A program made the translations under genes and the position numbers. A stretch of DNA of 64,000 nucleotides from Dermacentor variabilis (lineage: Eukaryota; Arthropoda; Arachnida; Ixodida; Ixodidae). The stretch spans positions 125,029,105 through 125,093,104 of the forward strand of contig NC_134572.1 in NCBI RefSeq assembly GCF_050947875.1, given 5' to 3'. The stretch's first letter is position 1; each line of letters begins with the position of its first letter. The notes beneath the pieces are model-generated. The model saw nothing but the letters and a program-made list of their open reading frames with translations. It had not been told where the DNA came from and did no database searches. Positions 35,188 through 47,216 of the stretch are shown here, piece by piece.

Positions 35188-35340
35188 CTTGCTCGGTGAG
35201 CTTGGTCTGGCCCGGAGGAAATTGTTACGCCGCACCGTGAGAGCGGGGAGGCAGCGGCGCGAGGTTTTCTGATAGGCTGTTTAGGACCGTCCCACGTTTT
35301 ATCTCCCCTTTTCACCATTCGCACTGTTAATAAATCCATT

Positions 35341-36059
35341 ATATCTTAACAACATACGCTAAAATCAGATTTATCAAGAGCAACGCAACAAAAATAAAAA
35401 GAGAACCCATGTGCAATGGTGCCCCTGTACACCACACCATTTATCCCCATTTGCACATAACATCAAATGATTGGCACTTATAAATGAGCGACGTAGCATA
35501 TATTGAGAAGTCTTTTTATTGACAGGGAAAAAAGGTCTTTATTTAAAAGCGGAGAAGTTCACTGGCCTATTAGTATGTACCTGCATACTACATTGCAAGG
35601 CAAAGGGAGAGCGGAGAGAAAAGCCCTAGAAGGAAGGCACCACAAAGTTAAAAAAAGAAAACTAACATAGTTTGATGTCTGATTTCACTTTTGAGTCTGG
35701 CCTGTCCGAGCGTTTCAGTCCGGTTTGTTATCTTCACTTCACTTCTGGCTTTTGACAGCTAGAGAGATGACAGCTAAAATTTTGGAAGACCAGCAATCGA
35801 TTCAAGATAATCAAAAGATAAATCCAGTGCTTGATGATGATTATTGTAATGTCGCGGGGACCTAATATGCGCCTATGAGAGCGTTTATAGGATATCGCCA
35901 TATTTGTCTTGTATATGGCTCTTTCATCACTTTACCGTCTATATCAATTTACAGTTTATAATAGTGTTTTTGACTGATTCCGAAGAGCCATCGTTGTTTT
36001 ACTTCTTGTTTTTGCTTGTTTGTTTCCGAGTCGGTATTTAGCAACGCTGTTTCTGCTGT
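35341..36059. other. No recognisable feature
   Basis: An A/T-rich gap between the gypsy relic and the hAT-like element. Confidence 0.4.
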
Positions 36060-36067
36060 GCGTATGC

Positions 36068-36974
36068 ATACCTGCCAACACTGCCGATTTGTCCGGAAGA
36101 CTGTATATTTCCAATCAGTTCTCCCGATTGAACGGACAGAGCCATAAAGCTTCCGAGAAAGAGCCCTCGCTCCGCGGCGAAAAAAAAAAAATATCGCAAA
36201 TCAAACGCGCCGTACAGCACGGCCCCATCGTAATTGTCATTGTGTGCTAGGACGCCAGCCTACAACCCGCTGAACCAATCAGCGGCGCAGGATCAGGACG
36301 TCTGTACGCGCGGGCTCTTATTTCGTTTATTTTACGTGGCGATGGCAGTGCGATCAGTCACTCCTTGGTCACCATGGAGTGACTCGCCATGTGACCAAGG
36401 AGTGACTCACCAGGGAGTGACATCGCGGTAGGCTGCGCGGCCGCTGTCAGTCGCTGTGTGTGAATGGGCCCCAACTCAGTTCACTCAGTTCAGGAGGGCG
36501 CGTGAAACAAAGGTCTAATACGTGATGGATAATGGCCGGCTTTCTTAAGCGAGCTTCGCCATCATACAGAGCAGTGATGCGGTGAAGCATATTAAACTTG
36601 GAAATGTGTTACTGTCGCGGGGCCTGTTCGCGTTCCTATATTTTAATCGAGAGTTCGGCGGAAGCCCGTTTGATCGGGATGAGTCGTGACAAAGAAAGAC
36701 GCACGCTGACCAAGTCTTGTCTTTTAAATAAGTTTTACTTGGTGGGTGCGTGTCTTTCTTAGTCGCGTTCCTATTTTACACGCGCGCACGCCCCTCCGTC
36801 TCCGTTCACACTAAGATCACCAAGACATCTAGTTACTGTACTGGCATCCAATCAGCGCTGTTCCCTAGGTTGCTGACGCTCAGAAAATAAAAAAAAAGTA
36901 AGGCTTTTTTTTTTCTTCTGTCGTGCACGCTCGGCAAATGTCCCGAATTTCAGGGTCCCCAAGTTGCCAAGTAT
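36068..36974. mobile_element. Non-autonomous hAT-like element (907 bp)
   Basis: Left end ATACCTGCCAAC and right end, read inward, ATACTTGGCAAC form short imperfect terminal repeats. They are flanked by GCGTATGC (36060-36067) and GCATATGC (36975-36982), an 8-bp duplication with one mismatch, as made by hAT transposases. No transposase is encoded. Internal hairpins lie at about 36356-36405 (GTCACTCCTTGGTCAC with its complement) and 36685-36760 (AAGAAAGAC... with CTTTCTT). Confidence 0.7.
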
Positions 36975-36982
36975 GCATATGC

Positions 36983-38616
36983 ACAAATTTGTCTAAATGT
37001 CAGCTGTCAAGATCTGTTTGTTCCGTGCAAGAGAATGAAGGACAAATGAATCAAATAAATCATGGCTGTGCTCTGCTGACAACACTATATGCACTGGAAG
37101 AAATAGAAAAGCAAGGAAAAGATTAAGAGAATAAAGGTCGCAACTCGGTATGTGCGACCCAGTTCAGGTTCTCATAAACGCTGAATACGCCGCCGTGTTT
37201 TGCACTTTACGGCATAATTCAAACGCCATATAAATTCAACGGCAAAGTAGGCGCTTTTCGGCGATGCCAGTTAAGTATATAGCCGCAAGAATTAAAGCCC
37301 GAGAATCACTAAAAACATTGAAGACCTTCAATAAGCCTCACCGCATGCAAATATCTGCGTATATGTGAAGGAAGCTACAGACGAGAGTACAAAAACACGC
37401 ACACACATAGTCATCTTTGTCAACAGTGCACTGTGAGGAGCCCGAAAACAATCGCAGTGGTTCACACTTCTACAGAATAGTGGACTAACGCAACTACACA
37501 ATGCGTGACGTAACTATATGGCTACATATAGCAAGCTTAAGATACATGTAAACTCTGCGCAGGGATTTTCTAGCGGTGCATTATTTTTAATGCTATTCCT
37601 TTTGAAACTTTTCGCGCGTCGTCAGTCCTAAGAGCGTCGTCCCGCCCGCGTTAACAATGGGAAAAGCCGGCCGTGGGCGGTGGAGATAAGAGTGGCGTAG
37701 ATTCGGGCGGAAGGAATCGCTATGAAATCGCGGCCCAAATCTCTTAACAGCAGGATCGTATCGCAGATTTAACAGAGACATAAACGTAATTTGCTGTTTT
37801 GCAGACATATAAAAGCGACCGGTGCTCTTATCCGTTATCTTTGTTTCCTGGCAATGCACACGTTTCACCGTCGAGGGAGGCGAGCGACCCTCCAGCTTTG
37901 CTCCTCCTCTTGTTTATATCCACGTCCTTTATTTCTACGTAGTTGGTCGTTCTGTGCCACACCAGCAACCTTGTTTTTCGCACATTGTTGGGCAACACTG
38001 AAAGCATCTTTTTTTTGCCTTTTTGCTCTTGCCTTTGAGAGATCGCATGATTTAGTCCTGGGTCCTGACGATAGTTGGGAAATAGCCATACAATATTCCA
38101 TTCATACTGATAAGATTTACTGTGGTGTCTTTCCTACTTAACCCTGTAATGCCCAAACAACTTCCTTCGTCAAGGCAAATTAGAACAACTTGTTCACCAA
38201 TATTCGTGGCAATGGAGGATACATTTGTACCAGAAGAAATAACCGAGATGTCATTTGAGTAAAAACTTTATTATTATATTAAGGGATTACACAGTAACGG
38301 GTGTACTGAACTACCGGCAACTGAAAACTCGCTATAGCGTATTAAACACGCTACTGAAGGCTATGCATGTTCAGTGGCCCTGAAACTGAGTCAGTGCCAC
38401 TAACCAGTTTTCTAAATTAGCCTTCCCAAGTTTCCAGATTCGCTGTCAGGCAGTTAGGCCACCAAGCATTCGCCAGCTCGTGGCATTTTCGAATACTAAA
38501 AACAATATTCTTGCTAAGTGAACAAAAGAAAGATGTAGAGGAGACATTCACGATAAGACAAGCCGGGAGCAAGCATTGCAGCGTCTTTTCCATGACGTGG
38601 GCATAGCGTTGACACT
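36983..38616. other. No recognisable feature
   Basis: ORFs up to 116 codons (37791-38141) show no domain. No repeat ends recognised. Confidence 0.4.
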
Positions 38617-39250
38617 GCAGGGAGTCGCAGCTAACTTTAGCTTAAAAATATGCGAATGCAACGTACCTCGACAGAACCAGGGTAATGTTGTTTGCTGTCG
38701 CTTGGAGATACTCATTTCTTTCATACCGCCTAATAAGATAATTAGTCGTAATTAATTAATTAACTTCTCAAATATTACAATTAAATGAAAAGGGTAAATG
38801 AGAAAATTGAAGAGCGACATGAAAAATTCCCGATGCAGCTTTCTGTTGCGCAATACGGGCTACAGAAAAGTGTTTTTCCGAGCGTGAAAGAAGCCCGCAA
38901 ATGCACGCAAGAATTGCCGCGCTAGTGGCCGCTCGAGGCACTTTGCGTGTATTCGCGTGCTTCTTTCACGCTCGGTAAAACACTTTTATGTGGCACGTAT
39001 TGAGCAACAGAAAGTTGTATCGGGAGCTTGTCATGTTGCTCTACAATCTTCTCATTGACAATTTTCATCTAATTATAACACTTGCGAAGTTGAGTAATTA
39101 GAACTGATTATATAATTAAGCGGAATGAAGAAAAATAATTCGGTTATCTTCAAGCGATGGCAAACAACGTTACGTTGGTTCTGTCCAGCTACGTGGCATT
39201 AGCATATCTTTAAACTCTGGCTCAAGTTAGCTGGGACTCTCCGTATATCC
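38617..39250. repeat. Foldback element with ~300-bp inverted arms
   Basis: The left arm (about 38617-38911) and right arm (about 38945-39250) are imperfect reverse complements. Matching pairs include CAGCTAAC at both ends, GACAGAACCA with its complement, CTTTCTGTTG, and AAGTGTTTTTCCGAGCGTG near the centre. A central segment of about 30 bases is unpaired. No coding capacity. This is typical of long-inverted-repeat MITE or foldback elements; a transcript through it would form double-stranded RNA. Confidence 0.8.
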
Positions 39251-41283
39251 GGTGCGTAACAGACGTTTCGAAAATTGCAGTGCTCCCCTAACTGAGAAAA
39301 AGAAACGTTGATGCAAGGGTGCTTCTGGGTACTTCCTTTTGTATCTGAACCCGTACTTTCTGATGCTTATGGAATCATTCGTCACGAAATCGGAAGTCTA
39401 TGCACGAGAAGCAGAAGCTAGAAATCTGTGCGGGCCAAGATACAATATTGGATACATTTCCAAACGATGCAATTCGAGATAATGTAATGTGGCTGACCTA
39501 GTTAACCTTAAAGCAGCGCGAACAGAACACTAATGGTATGTGCTCGATTTTTCAAGAAGGAAAAACTTTTGCACATGGGCAGGAATTTGCGATAGAAATG
39601 CTGCCACTTCGACTTCAAGTAATGCATCCTACGAGAAAACGTCAACGAACGTATTTTTGGAATGCCGCTGACCTTTAATCTGTCGTCTGAGCAGCGCAGT
39701 GCAAGGCTGAATACAGGACTGGATATCCAGCTACAGGCGGATGGCCGGATCTAAGTAGAGTGACTTTCTAGTCTCTAATCCTCCTTTGTTTTAGCCGACC
39801 TCTGAAAGTCTTCAGGGTTGTACTCAGCACAAAAGAACATTCGTTCTTCTCCCGCGGCTTGTGGATCTTAAGTGAGCGCTTACGTTTGCGCCGGTCGTCA
39901 GTCTGTGCGTGCGTTTACCTTGAGGGACATTCGCCTTCCTGCCTCGGTGTGCGATTAACGTTTGCCTTCTTCCTATTTGATTTCCTCTCCCTTGATTACT
40001 CCTGCCGTGCTGCCATCGCCGCGGCTGCGGAAAAGACCTGGCCGCCTTTGTCAGCCGTCCTCCTCTTCGAGATTAAGCCGGACGTTCGGCAAAGTATGTA
40101 CGACAAAATACCGTTCAGACACGTGGTTTTCTTCCGGCCAGACGTTTCGATTCCATCCCGAGACGCTAATGGAATTGCCGGCGGTGCCATGTTACGGCGG
40201 CAATGCTGACTGCTGCTGCTTCTGCGGGATCCGGTGAACCAGCGCGCCGATCGCCTTCTGGCTGAGGAAGCGAAAGAAAGAATTGGGAAATAGTTCTAAC
40301 CCTCGCTCACTTGGCTTCATTCGCGGCATCAGTGTTTTCTTTTTTCTGCTATTTTCCCACCTGAGCGCACGACGATACGCAGCTCGAGAGCTCGTCCGAA
40401 AACTGAAATTGGGGTGGTGTGGTGCAGCGCGCTCAAGGGCCCATTAGAAGCAATGAGAAAGCTCCTTTGTCTCTCTTTCTCTCTCTCTCTTTCTCTCTTC
40501 TATTGCGAGGGTTTACGTTGTACAGTTAGCAGAAGGATAACTGCGAAATCCAAGTTGAAACGCCGCACAATGTTTTCGCGTGTGCCATCGTATACGTGGC
40601 ATTTAAAATCGCGCTCGGGCTCCAATAGAAACTTCCGCACGCAGGCGCAGAACTGCAGCAAAGTTGAGAGCCTCGGGCATTCTTCGTTGGTGCTTGGTTG
40701 CTGCGCGCGCTGCAATCGCGTCCGCTATCGCGTGCCATCGGAGCGCGCATTACGGCAACATTTCTCTCCAACGCGCACTGTGCACGAATGCATTGCTAGC
40801 CGCTCCCTCTCGGTGCCTCTTGCGTTAGCCATTCCTAGCTCCTTCGCGTGTGGATACGCTCGCCCGAATTGTAGTAGTGCCTAATGTTCCTTTCCCGTAG
40901 TCAGCGCAGCGCATTACAGCTCTATAGCAACGGCGTCTGCGCGTTTCGCAGAGAGCATGCGCGCGCTCCCTTCTGCACGTGCCGCAAATGGATGTCGATA
41001 TACTCGCAGCGCCGATGTATAAATCTCGTTCCTAAGAGCTCGTCGATGCAAATGCTTACCCGGGGGATGACAGTAACGCATGCAGGCGGCCTATTTGCCG
41101 ACACCTGAAATGGAAACGAACAAGCAATGCTGCAGCTGGCACGAGGACGAATTATGGGCCCGGGCCTGCCGCGGGTTAATTATGCGAACCAGTACCGCAC
41201 CGGAAGGGACGTGTTTTTGACGGAGTGTTGTGTAGACTCTTTAAGTTGCATATGTAGTGGGATCTGTGGAGTGCAAGAGCACA
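39251..41283. other. No recognisable feature; short CT-rich tract
   Basis: A CTCTCTTTCTCTCTCTCT tract lies at about 40470-40500. ORFs up to 156 codons (40414-40884) are unsupported by any motif. The right part has more CpG. Confidence 0.4.
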
Positions 41284-41327
41284 GATGGATGGATGGATGG
41301 ATGGATGGATGGAAGGATGGATGGATG

Positions 41328-41415
<88 letters not shown>

Positions 41416-41458
41416 TATTGATGGATTGATTGATGGATTGAGGGATTGATTGATTAAA
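41284..41458. repeat. (GGAT)n and (GATT)n tetranucleotide array
   Basis: About 45 bp of GATG repeats is followed by about 130 bp of ATTG repeats with few interruptions. It directly joins the 3' end of the minus-strand LINE at 41459, so it probably began as that LINE's simple-repeat tail, (TCAA)n in LINE orientation, and then expanded. Confidence 0.95.
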
Positions 41459-41800
41459 GCATTGATGAAGGTCCTGAGGTACGCGACTCAGCGCGCTGCG
41501 GGCCGCTCCCACGTTGGGGCAGCCAGGCCATGCCCGACCGCTGCATCGTGGGCCCTCTGGACAGCCCATAGTTGCGCGCCCCGGCATCGGGGCTCTTGAT
41601 AGCGGAGAGCCACTTGTCCTCATTGATTTGTTCTGGGCCTCGTAACGAGGGGCAACGCCAGAGCATATGGTCTAGGCTAGCTAAATCATTACAGTGCCTG
41701 CAAGAACTAGTGGCATACGTGTCGAATAAAGCCGGGCTGGGATATGAGCCTGTTTGCAATAAGAGAAAAGTCATTTTTTTTCTTGCCATTTATTAGATGC
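41459..41800 (-). mobile_element. 3' end of an I/R1-like LINE
   Basis: The minus frame at 41454-41789 reads LLLQTGSYPSPALFD, CRHCNDLASLDHMLWRCPSL, and ends in a proline/serine-rich tail before the simple repeat. The C-x2-C...H-x4-C motif is the C-terminal zinc-binding region of LINE ORF2. The 111 codons are stop-free, so this is one of the younger LINE fragments. It is 5'-truncated at about 41800. Confidence 0.75.
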
Positions 41801-42537
41801 GTGACAGTATGAAGAACGGGGAAACAGTCAAGGAGCCTGCTTTGACAAGAATCGTATCCATGAAACGTAATCATAAACTAAGCCCGGCGAAACCTAAACA
41901 ATATCTCAGCTATCAAAGGTATGAACAACGCAAACAGTCCCGAATGTTAGTTTTAGAACGTTCGCTATCAAGAGAACTATACATTTTAACATAACTTCGG
42001 ACTTCTATAGTATAGGCACCTGAATTTACCAGCACACGGCTTCTTCAAAGCATAACTATAGCATCCACTTCAGCTGAAAAAAAAAAGATGTCTACAAAGC
42101 ACACAAAGCTCACTTTAACGACAAAGACAGGATGGGCGTAGAAGCACACAAACCGGGCAGAGAAACAACAAGTACAATTTCGTTAGCATTATTCATCTAC
42201 AGTAGTACTCAGGTCATTGCTCCCGAGTAAACCGCGTAAGTCTTGGAGAGTAAACTGATATCGTGAAATAGTCAAACTATAGGGCAAGCTTGAAGAATGA
42301 CAGCCGTTGAGGTGCTCGACTTTTTGTTCGTAACAACTACGCACAACCAACACGCAATGAATCCAAGGAAAGCGTAGGTAAAAGCCACTGGTCTTTTCAT
42401 CAAAATGTCACACCGGCAGTTAAACTTACGCTCCACATTCACCGCCATAGCCGCGAGGGATGCTGGCTGACGCACCAAGGGCTACAACTATAGAATACAA
42501 ACACACATACCCAAGAAAATGGACAAGCAGATAGCAG
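41801..42537. other. No recognisable feature
   Basis: Anonymous A/T-rich sequence between a LINE fragment and a SINE. Confidence 0.4.
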
Positions 42538-42830
42538 CTGGCGTAGCTCAATAGGCGAATTCCTCGTGTAATACACAAAATGTGGATCTGGCTCCCACTG
42601 TCCTTTTAAACCATCACAGAAATTATGTTGTGTTTCGGTTGACTTTCTGTCACATTCATTAAGCTTAATTGTTGAAATGCGATTAAATTTGTTGAAGGAT
42701 TTTGCAAGGGCGGCCGCAAGTTGTCTTTTCGTCCGCTTTCATTTTCATTTCCCTTGTTATTTGTACACCCTAAATAATAAAAAAAGTTAATTTTCTGTGT
42801 GCTTCTCTTGGCTTCATTACCTATTGGTTT
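42538..42830 (+). mobile_element. tRNA-headed SINE, second family
   Basis: The head TGGCGTAGCTCAATAGGCG resembles an A box and GGATCTGGCTCCC a decayed B box. The body (GTCCGCTTTCATTTTCATTT, TTCCCTTGTTATT, CTAAATAATAAAAAAAG, TTCTCTTGGCTTCATT) matches each arm of the foldback element at 47217-47575, including the ...TGTGTTGTCCTTGG-like end. It is thus a single, non-palindromic copy of the same family. Confidence 0.6.
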
Positions 42831-43702
42831 CATACAGAAGCGGGTATCATAGATGGAGTGGCCGAGAAAAGTATTTTCCCAGTACACGTAAAAATTGAAG
42901 CATACGGCCAAACTCTTATACTTACCGTAAAGGTACGGATGACGCAACGAAAACCAGCGAGTGTAAGATAAGTTAGCTTTTCTTTAGAATTGTTTTTTTT
43001 TTTCGTTCTCACAAGAAACGCACGGTGACGTGGCTATCGTGCACGACTCAGCGGGCGCCTGCCTTGGCTGTCGGAGGGGAGCTGTTTCTCTTTGTCGCTG
43101 TAGTCACGTAGCTTGGTCATGAATAACTCATCGGAGAGCGTTGGGGTGAATTCTCCTCGTGGTTCCAAGAGCTACAAGAACTTCCCCCTTTTTTTTTCTG
43201 GCTCAAATAGTGTAGGTATTCGCCTTGCGCGATATTCCTCCACTGCTTTCTTCTTATTTCCTGACGCATTCTTTGCGTCATGACGCCAACGTTGTTCAGA
43301 CATCTGCGAGAGAGGAAAGTCGACACCATATCGTCGGGCCGCGTCGTTTTGCGAAGGAAACCAAGCTTACGTGTCGAACGTGACTTTGCCAAGCAAGTTC
43401 CCGTGATGGTGTTATCTTTTCTTATTCCCCTGCCTGGCTCGTCAGAGTTGTTTGAAGACGTGACCATCCGGATTAGGCCGGCATCGGCGAGCAACATGCA
43501 AGAAGGCTGTCATCATCATGAGCTCCTATCCTTTATTTTTATTTCACAAATTGGGAAGGCACGCCTTAGTTGCACACAAGTGATTCACTCTCCCTGCTAT
43601 AAAGACTGCCTAAGGGCCGTTTTGATGCAAACGGTTTACTACTGTTCTTGAGATTGGTTTGGTGCGCTGTCAGAAGCTGCAGTCCGGGTGTCATGGTGTG
43701 GC
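42831..43702. other. No recognisable feature
   Basis: Two overlapping opposite-strand ORFs of about 125 codons (43117-43497 and 43280-43651) lack domains and splice context and are not called as genes. Confidence 0.4.
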
Positions 43703-43778
<76 letters not shown>

Positions 43779-43779
43779 A
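43703..43779. repeat. (GAAA)n microsatellite
   Basis: About 19 perfect GAAA units. The Lys-Lys-Glu-Arg or Phe-Leu-Ser repeats in ORFs here are artefacts. Confidence 0.97.
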
Positions 43780-43841
43780 GCACGCATAGAAACAAAGATA
43801 AAAGTTTCTTTCTCTATGAAATAAAAAAAAATCATGAACCG

Positions 43842-44470
43842 TTCCACTCTGTGAAGGAGGTTGACCAGCGAAGCTGTTTAGCACACGACACGGAGGTGAC
43901 GATTTCGAACAAAAGTACGAACTTGTCTTTATTTACTCGTATTAGTTTACTCGCAGCTGCAATCGCATTCTTTGATAATGTCGAATCAATGCACGTACAC
44001 CGCTGGGTGGTCATGGGCCGGATCGGTGTGGCATCGCAAGGGATGTCTGCAACACGGAACGCGTACGCCGCTTCCTTTTCGGTACTGACACATACACATT
44101 GAAATCATCGACAACGACAACAGGGGTAGTGTCATCGCAGCTCATACAGGCAAAGTGAGTAGCCATGATCCTTACGGGACTATGAGTCATTGCATTTTTT
44201 GCTTGCTTACGGGGGTATGAGCCATTGATGATGACAGTTTCGACATGCGGTTCTGTATGTTGTATGCATGAGTAGAAAGAATTCAAGCCCTATTCGCTTT
44301 GCTTTGATGAGTACTTGTAGCCTCTGCCTTACAGGCTTATGAGCCATTAGCATTTTTTGCTTGCTTACGGGAGTATGAATGCTTACGGGTGTATGAGGAT
44401 TGATGATGATAGTATTTCTTTACAGAGAATAAACATGCGCGGAACCGTAGCCATACACAGCTTCGCTGTA
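43842..44470. repeat. Interspersed repeat with internal ~157-bp tandem units, copy 1
   Basis: It begins near GTTCCACTCTGTGAAGG...AGCGAAGCTG (43867-43876) and ends with the complementary CAGCTTCGCT (44458-44467). Between them are two units carrying CCTTAC...TATGAG...TTTTTTGCTTGCTTACGG, starting at 44170 and 44327. The same start, units and end recur in the same order at 59288-60300. No coding capacity. I do not recognise the family. Confidence 0.7.
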
Positions 44471-45189
44471 ATACGTAATGGTAGCAGCCTGTTCTCCATG
44501 GATACTTTATTTATATATGCCCTTTGAGCATATACTCTGCAACCGAAAATGGCATCGTGTCAAAGTTTCCGCGTGATTTAATGTATCACGTTGCCTGCTT
44601 GTCTCGGCATCTGGTTCTGACGTGCCGGCTATTCTCTTCTTCGTGCATAGGATCCTGCTCGCTTCGCTCGTTTGGCTCTATCTTTTTGACTACGGCGATC
44701 TGCTGCTGCATACAGCGACTTGTTTTTTTCTTTCTCTCTATTTCTATCTTCTCTCTCCCTCTCATTGGCAAGCGATACCTTTGTTTAAGAATAAACGTGT
44801 GCAACGAGATGCTCGCCAAGTAGAGTAGAGGACAAGTAGAGGACAAGCGATCTTTGTGCAATAATTGTGTGCGCACGCATACGTTTTACACATCATTTCG
44901 TATACTGATTTGGAAGCATTGAGTGTACCGAACTCAGTAATTCTGCACTCCAAGATGGGACTAAGCTGACTCTATTGTGGAAAGTTTTGAGCTCCCTAAA
45001 GGATGTCGACAAGAAAAGGACACAGAGACCAGCGCAGATTCACAACTCCCCTTTATCATTAAAACAGCGCTATACCGCGGAGCTGATTCCACGGTTGATG
45101 CATCGTACACGGCTTCAGCAGCATAGCCCTTTTCCTATGGGTATCAGTTCTGCTTGACTGTCACGACTAAAGTTTTCACATTTCTTGAG
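44471..45189. other. No recognisable feature
   Basis: Short ORFs only. GACAAGAAAAGGACACAGAG at about 45008 may be a PLE tail in reverse, but this is weak. Confidence 0.35.
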
Positions 45190-46297
45190 ATCGAATGGTG
45201 TAGCTACAACTTGACACGGTCATTAACCCGCGTTTGTTCCCTCACCCAATCTGCTCTTTTCTTATCCCTTAACGTTACGCCCATCATTCTTCTTTCCATA
45301 GCTCGTTGCGTCGTCCTCAATTTAAGCAGTACCCTTTTCGTAAGCCTCCAGGTTTCTGCCCCATACGTGAGTACTGGTAAGACACAGCTGTTAAACACTT
45401 TTCTGTTGAGGGATAATGGCAACCTTATGTCCATGATTTGAGAATGACTGCCAAAAGTACCATGGCCCATTCTTATTCTGATTATTTCAGTCTCATGATC
45501 CGGATCCGTGGTCACTACCTGCCCTAAGTAGATGTATTCCCTTACCACTTCCAGTGCCTCGCTACCTATCGTAAACATCTGTTCTCTACCGAGACTGTTA
45601 AACATTACTTTAGTTTTCTGCAGATTAATCTTTAGACCCACTCTTCTGCTTTGCCTCTCCAGATCAGTGAGCATGCATTGCAATTGATCCCCTGAGTTAC
45701 TAAGCAAGGCAATATCATCAGCGAATCGCAAGTTACTAAGGTATTCTCCATCAACTTTTTTCCCCAATTCTTCCCACTCCAGGTCTCTGAATACCTCCTG
45801 TTAACACGCTGTGAATAGCAATGGAGAGATCGTATCTCCCTGTGTGACGCCTTTCTTTATTGGGATTTTGTTGCTTTCATTATGGAGGACTACGGCGGGG
45901 CTGTGGAGCCGCTATAGATATCTTTCAGTATTCTTACATATGGCTCGTCTACACCCTGATTCCGTAATGCCTCCATGACTGCTGAGGTTTCGACTGAATC
46001 AAACGCTTTTTCGTAATCAATGAAAGCTATATATAAGGGTTGGTTATATTCCGCACATTTTTCTATCACCTGATTGATAGTGTGAATATGGTCTATTTTT
46101 CAGTAGCCTTTACGGAATCCTGCCTGGTCCTTTGGTTGACGGAAGTCTAAAGTGTTCCTGATTCTATTTGCGGTTACCTTAGTAAATACTTTGTAGGCAA
46201 CGGACAGTAAGCTGATCGCTCTATAATTTTTCAAGTCTTTGGCGTCCCCTTTCTTATAAAGGAGGTTAAAAATGAGATTATACGGAAAAGACACAGT
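45190..46297 (-). mobile_element. RTE-like LINE reverse transcriptase fragment
   Basis: On the minus strand 46100-46294 reads LLYKKGDAKDLKNYRAISLL and QPKDQAGFRKGY. An intermediate part reads FIDYEKAFDSVE. 45204-45767 reads LRFADDIALLS with the catalytic FADD, GLKINLQKTKVMF, EYIYLGQ, CVLPVLTYGAETW and ERRMMGVTLRDKKR. This set is characteristic of RTE/BovB-type LINEs. The last 187 codons are stop-free, while the middle has stops and a frameshift. Both ends are truncated, and the right end meets the tail of the CR1-like LINE. Confidence 0.85.
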
Positions 46298-47216
46298 ATA
46301 AGCAACAGTGAAAAGTTATGCTAGCTCACTAATATACACATCTTAATAAACAAAAATATAGTGGTAGTTCACCATAGAACTCTGATGCTGCACATTTCAA
46401 TACAGAAGTTACGAATAAGAGATCAATACATGCATAATTAGGTTGAATATATCGTATTCATACAATAAATGTCATATGATATATTAACCACAAGTTTCAT
46501 TATTTAGATGTAGGTAACTAAAGCATCTCTTAATTGAACAGGATTACTTATACTAACAATAGATGCTGGAAGACCGTTCCATTCGTTGCATATTTTGGGC
46601 AAGAATGATTGCGAATGTGTTAGTGTGTTAGAGCGAGGCACATGTACTTTATGTGTGTGATCTCTACGTGAAGATGTGAATGGTGCTGGACTAATCCATG
46701 CTGACCGAAGCGCTGCGCTCTGGTAGTAGGTCTCATGAAGTAAGCATAGGCGCGATTGCTTCCTGCGGGCTAAACATCGAATGTAGGTTCAGTGTAGTCT
46801 TCATTTGTGTTACGCTTGCTGTACGATGGTAATTAGCATAAACAGAGCGGAGCGATTCTGGACGCTTTCAAGGCAGTTAATTGAGATGGCATGATGTTGG
46901 TCCCATACTGAAGATGCATATTCCAACTGCGGACGAACATATGTAGTGTATAACAAATGTTTGAGTGATAATGGTGCGACCAAGAAGTTTCTACGAAGAT
47001 ATCCAAGTGTGCGATTAGCTTTGTTCGTTATAAAGTCGATATGGTACTTCCAGGATAAGTTATAGGTTATATAGACGCCCAGATATTTGTAGTTTCTTAC
47101 GCTCTATAAAGGAATGTTATCAAGTATATAGGCAGGACAAGCTTCATTAGTACGGGAAATTTGCATCGATTTGCATTTCTTGATGTTAGGCTGCATGTGT
47201 CAGTTTACAGTACATT

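Larger units (their letters stand above)
31634..35340 (+). mobile_element. Ty3/gypsy LTR retrotransposon, heavily degraded
   Basis: The domain order protease, reverse transcriptase, RNase H, integrase on the plus strand is that of Ty3/gypsy. There is no gag or 5' LTR that I can identify. TTGTAACGCCG at 31633 and TTGTTACGCCG at 35223 look alike and could mark LTR starts. The probable right LTR piece contains AATAAA near 35330. Dozens of stops and frameshifts make it a fossil. Confidence 0.85.

Noticed and set aside
31634..35340. Endogenous virus with an envelope gene
   Set aside because: Protease, RT, RNase H and integrase order fits Ty3/gypsy and no envelope-like ORF follows the integrase.
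40414..40884. 156-codon plus-strand ORF with a CT-rich start
   Set aside because: Its N-terminus is the CT tract and the rest lacks any motif.
43117..43651. Overlapping opposite-strand ORFs of about 125 codons
   Set aside because: No recognisable domain and typical length for chance ORFs at this composition.
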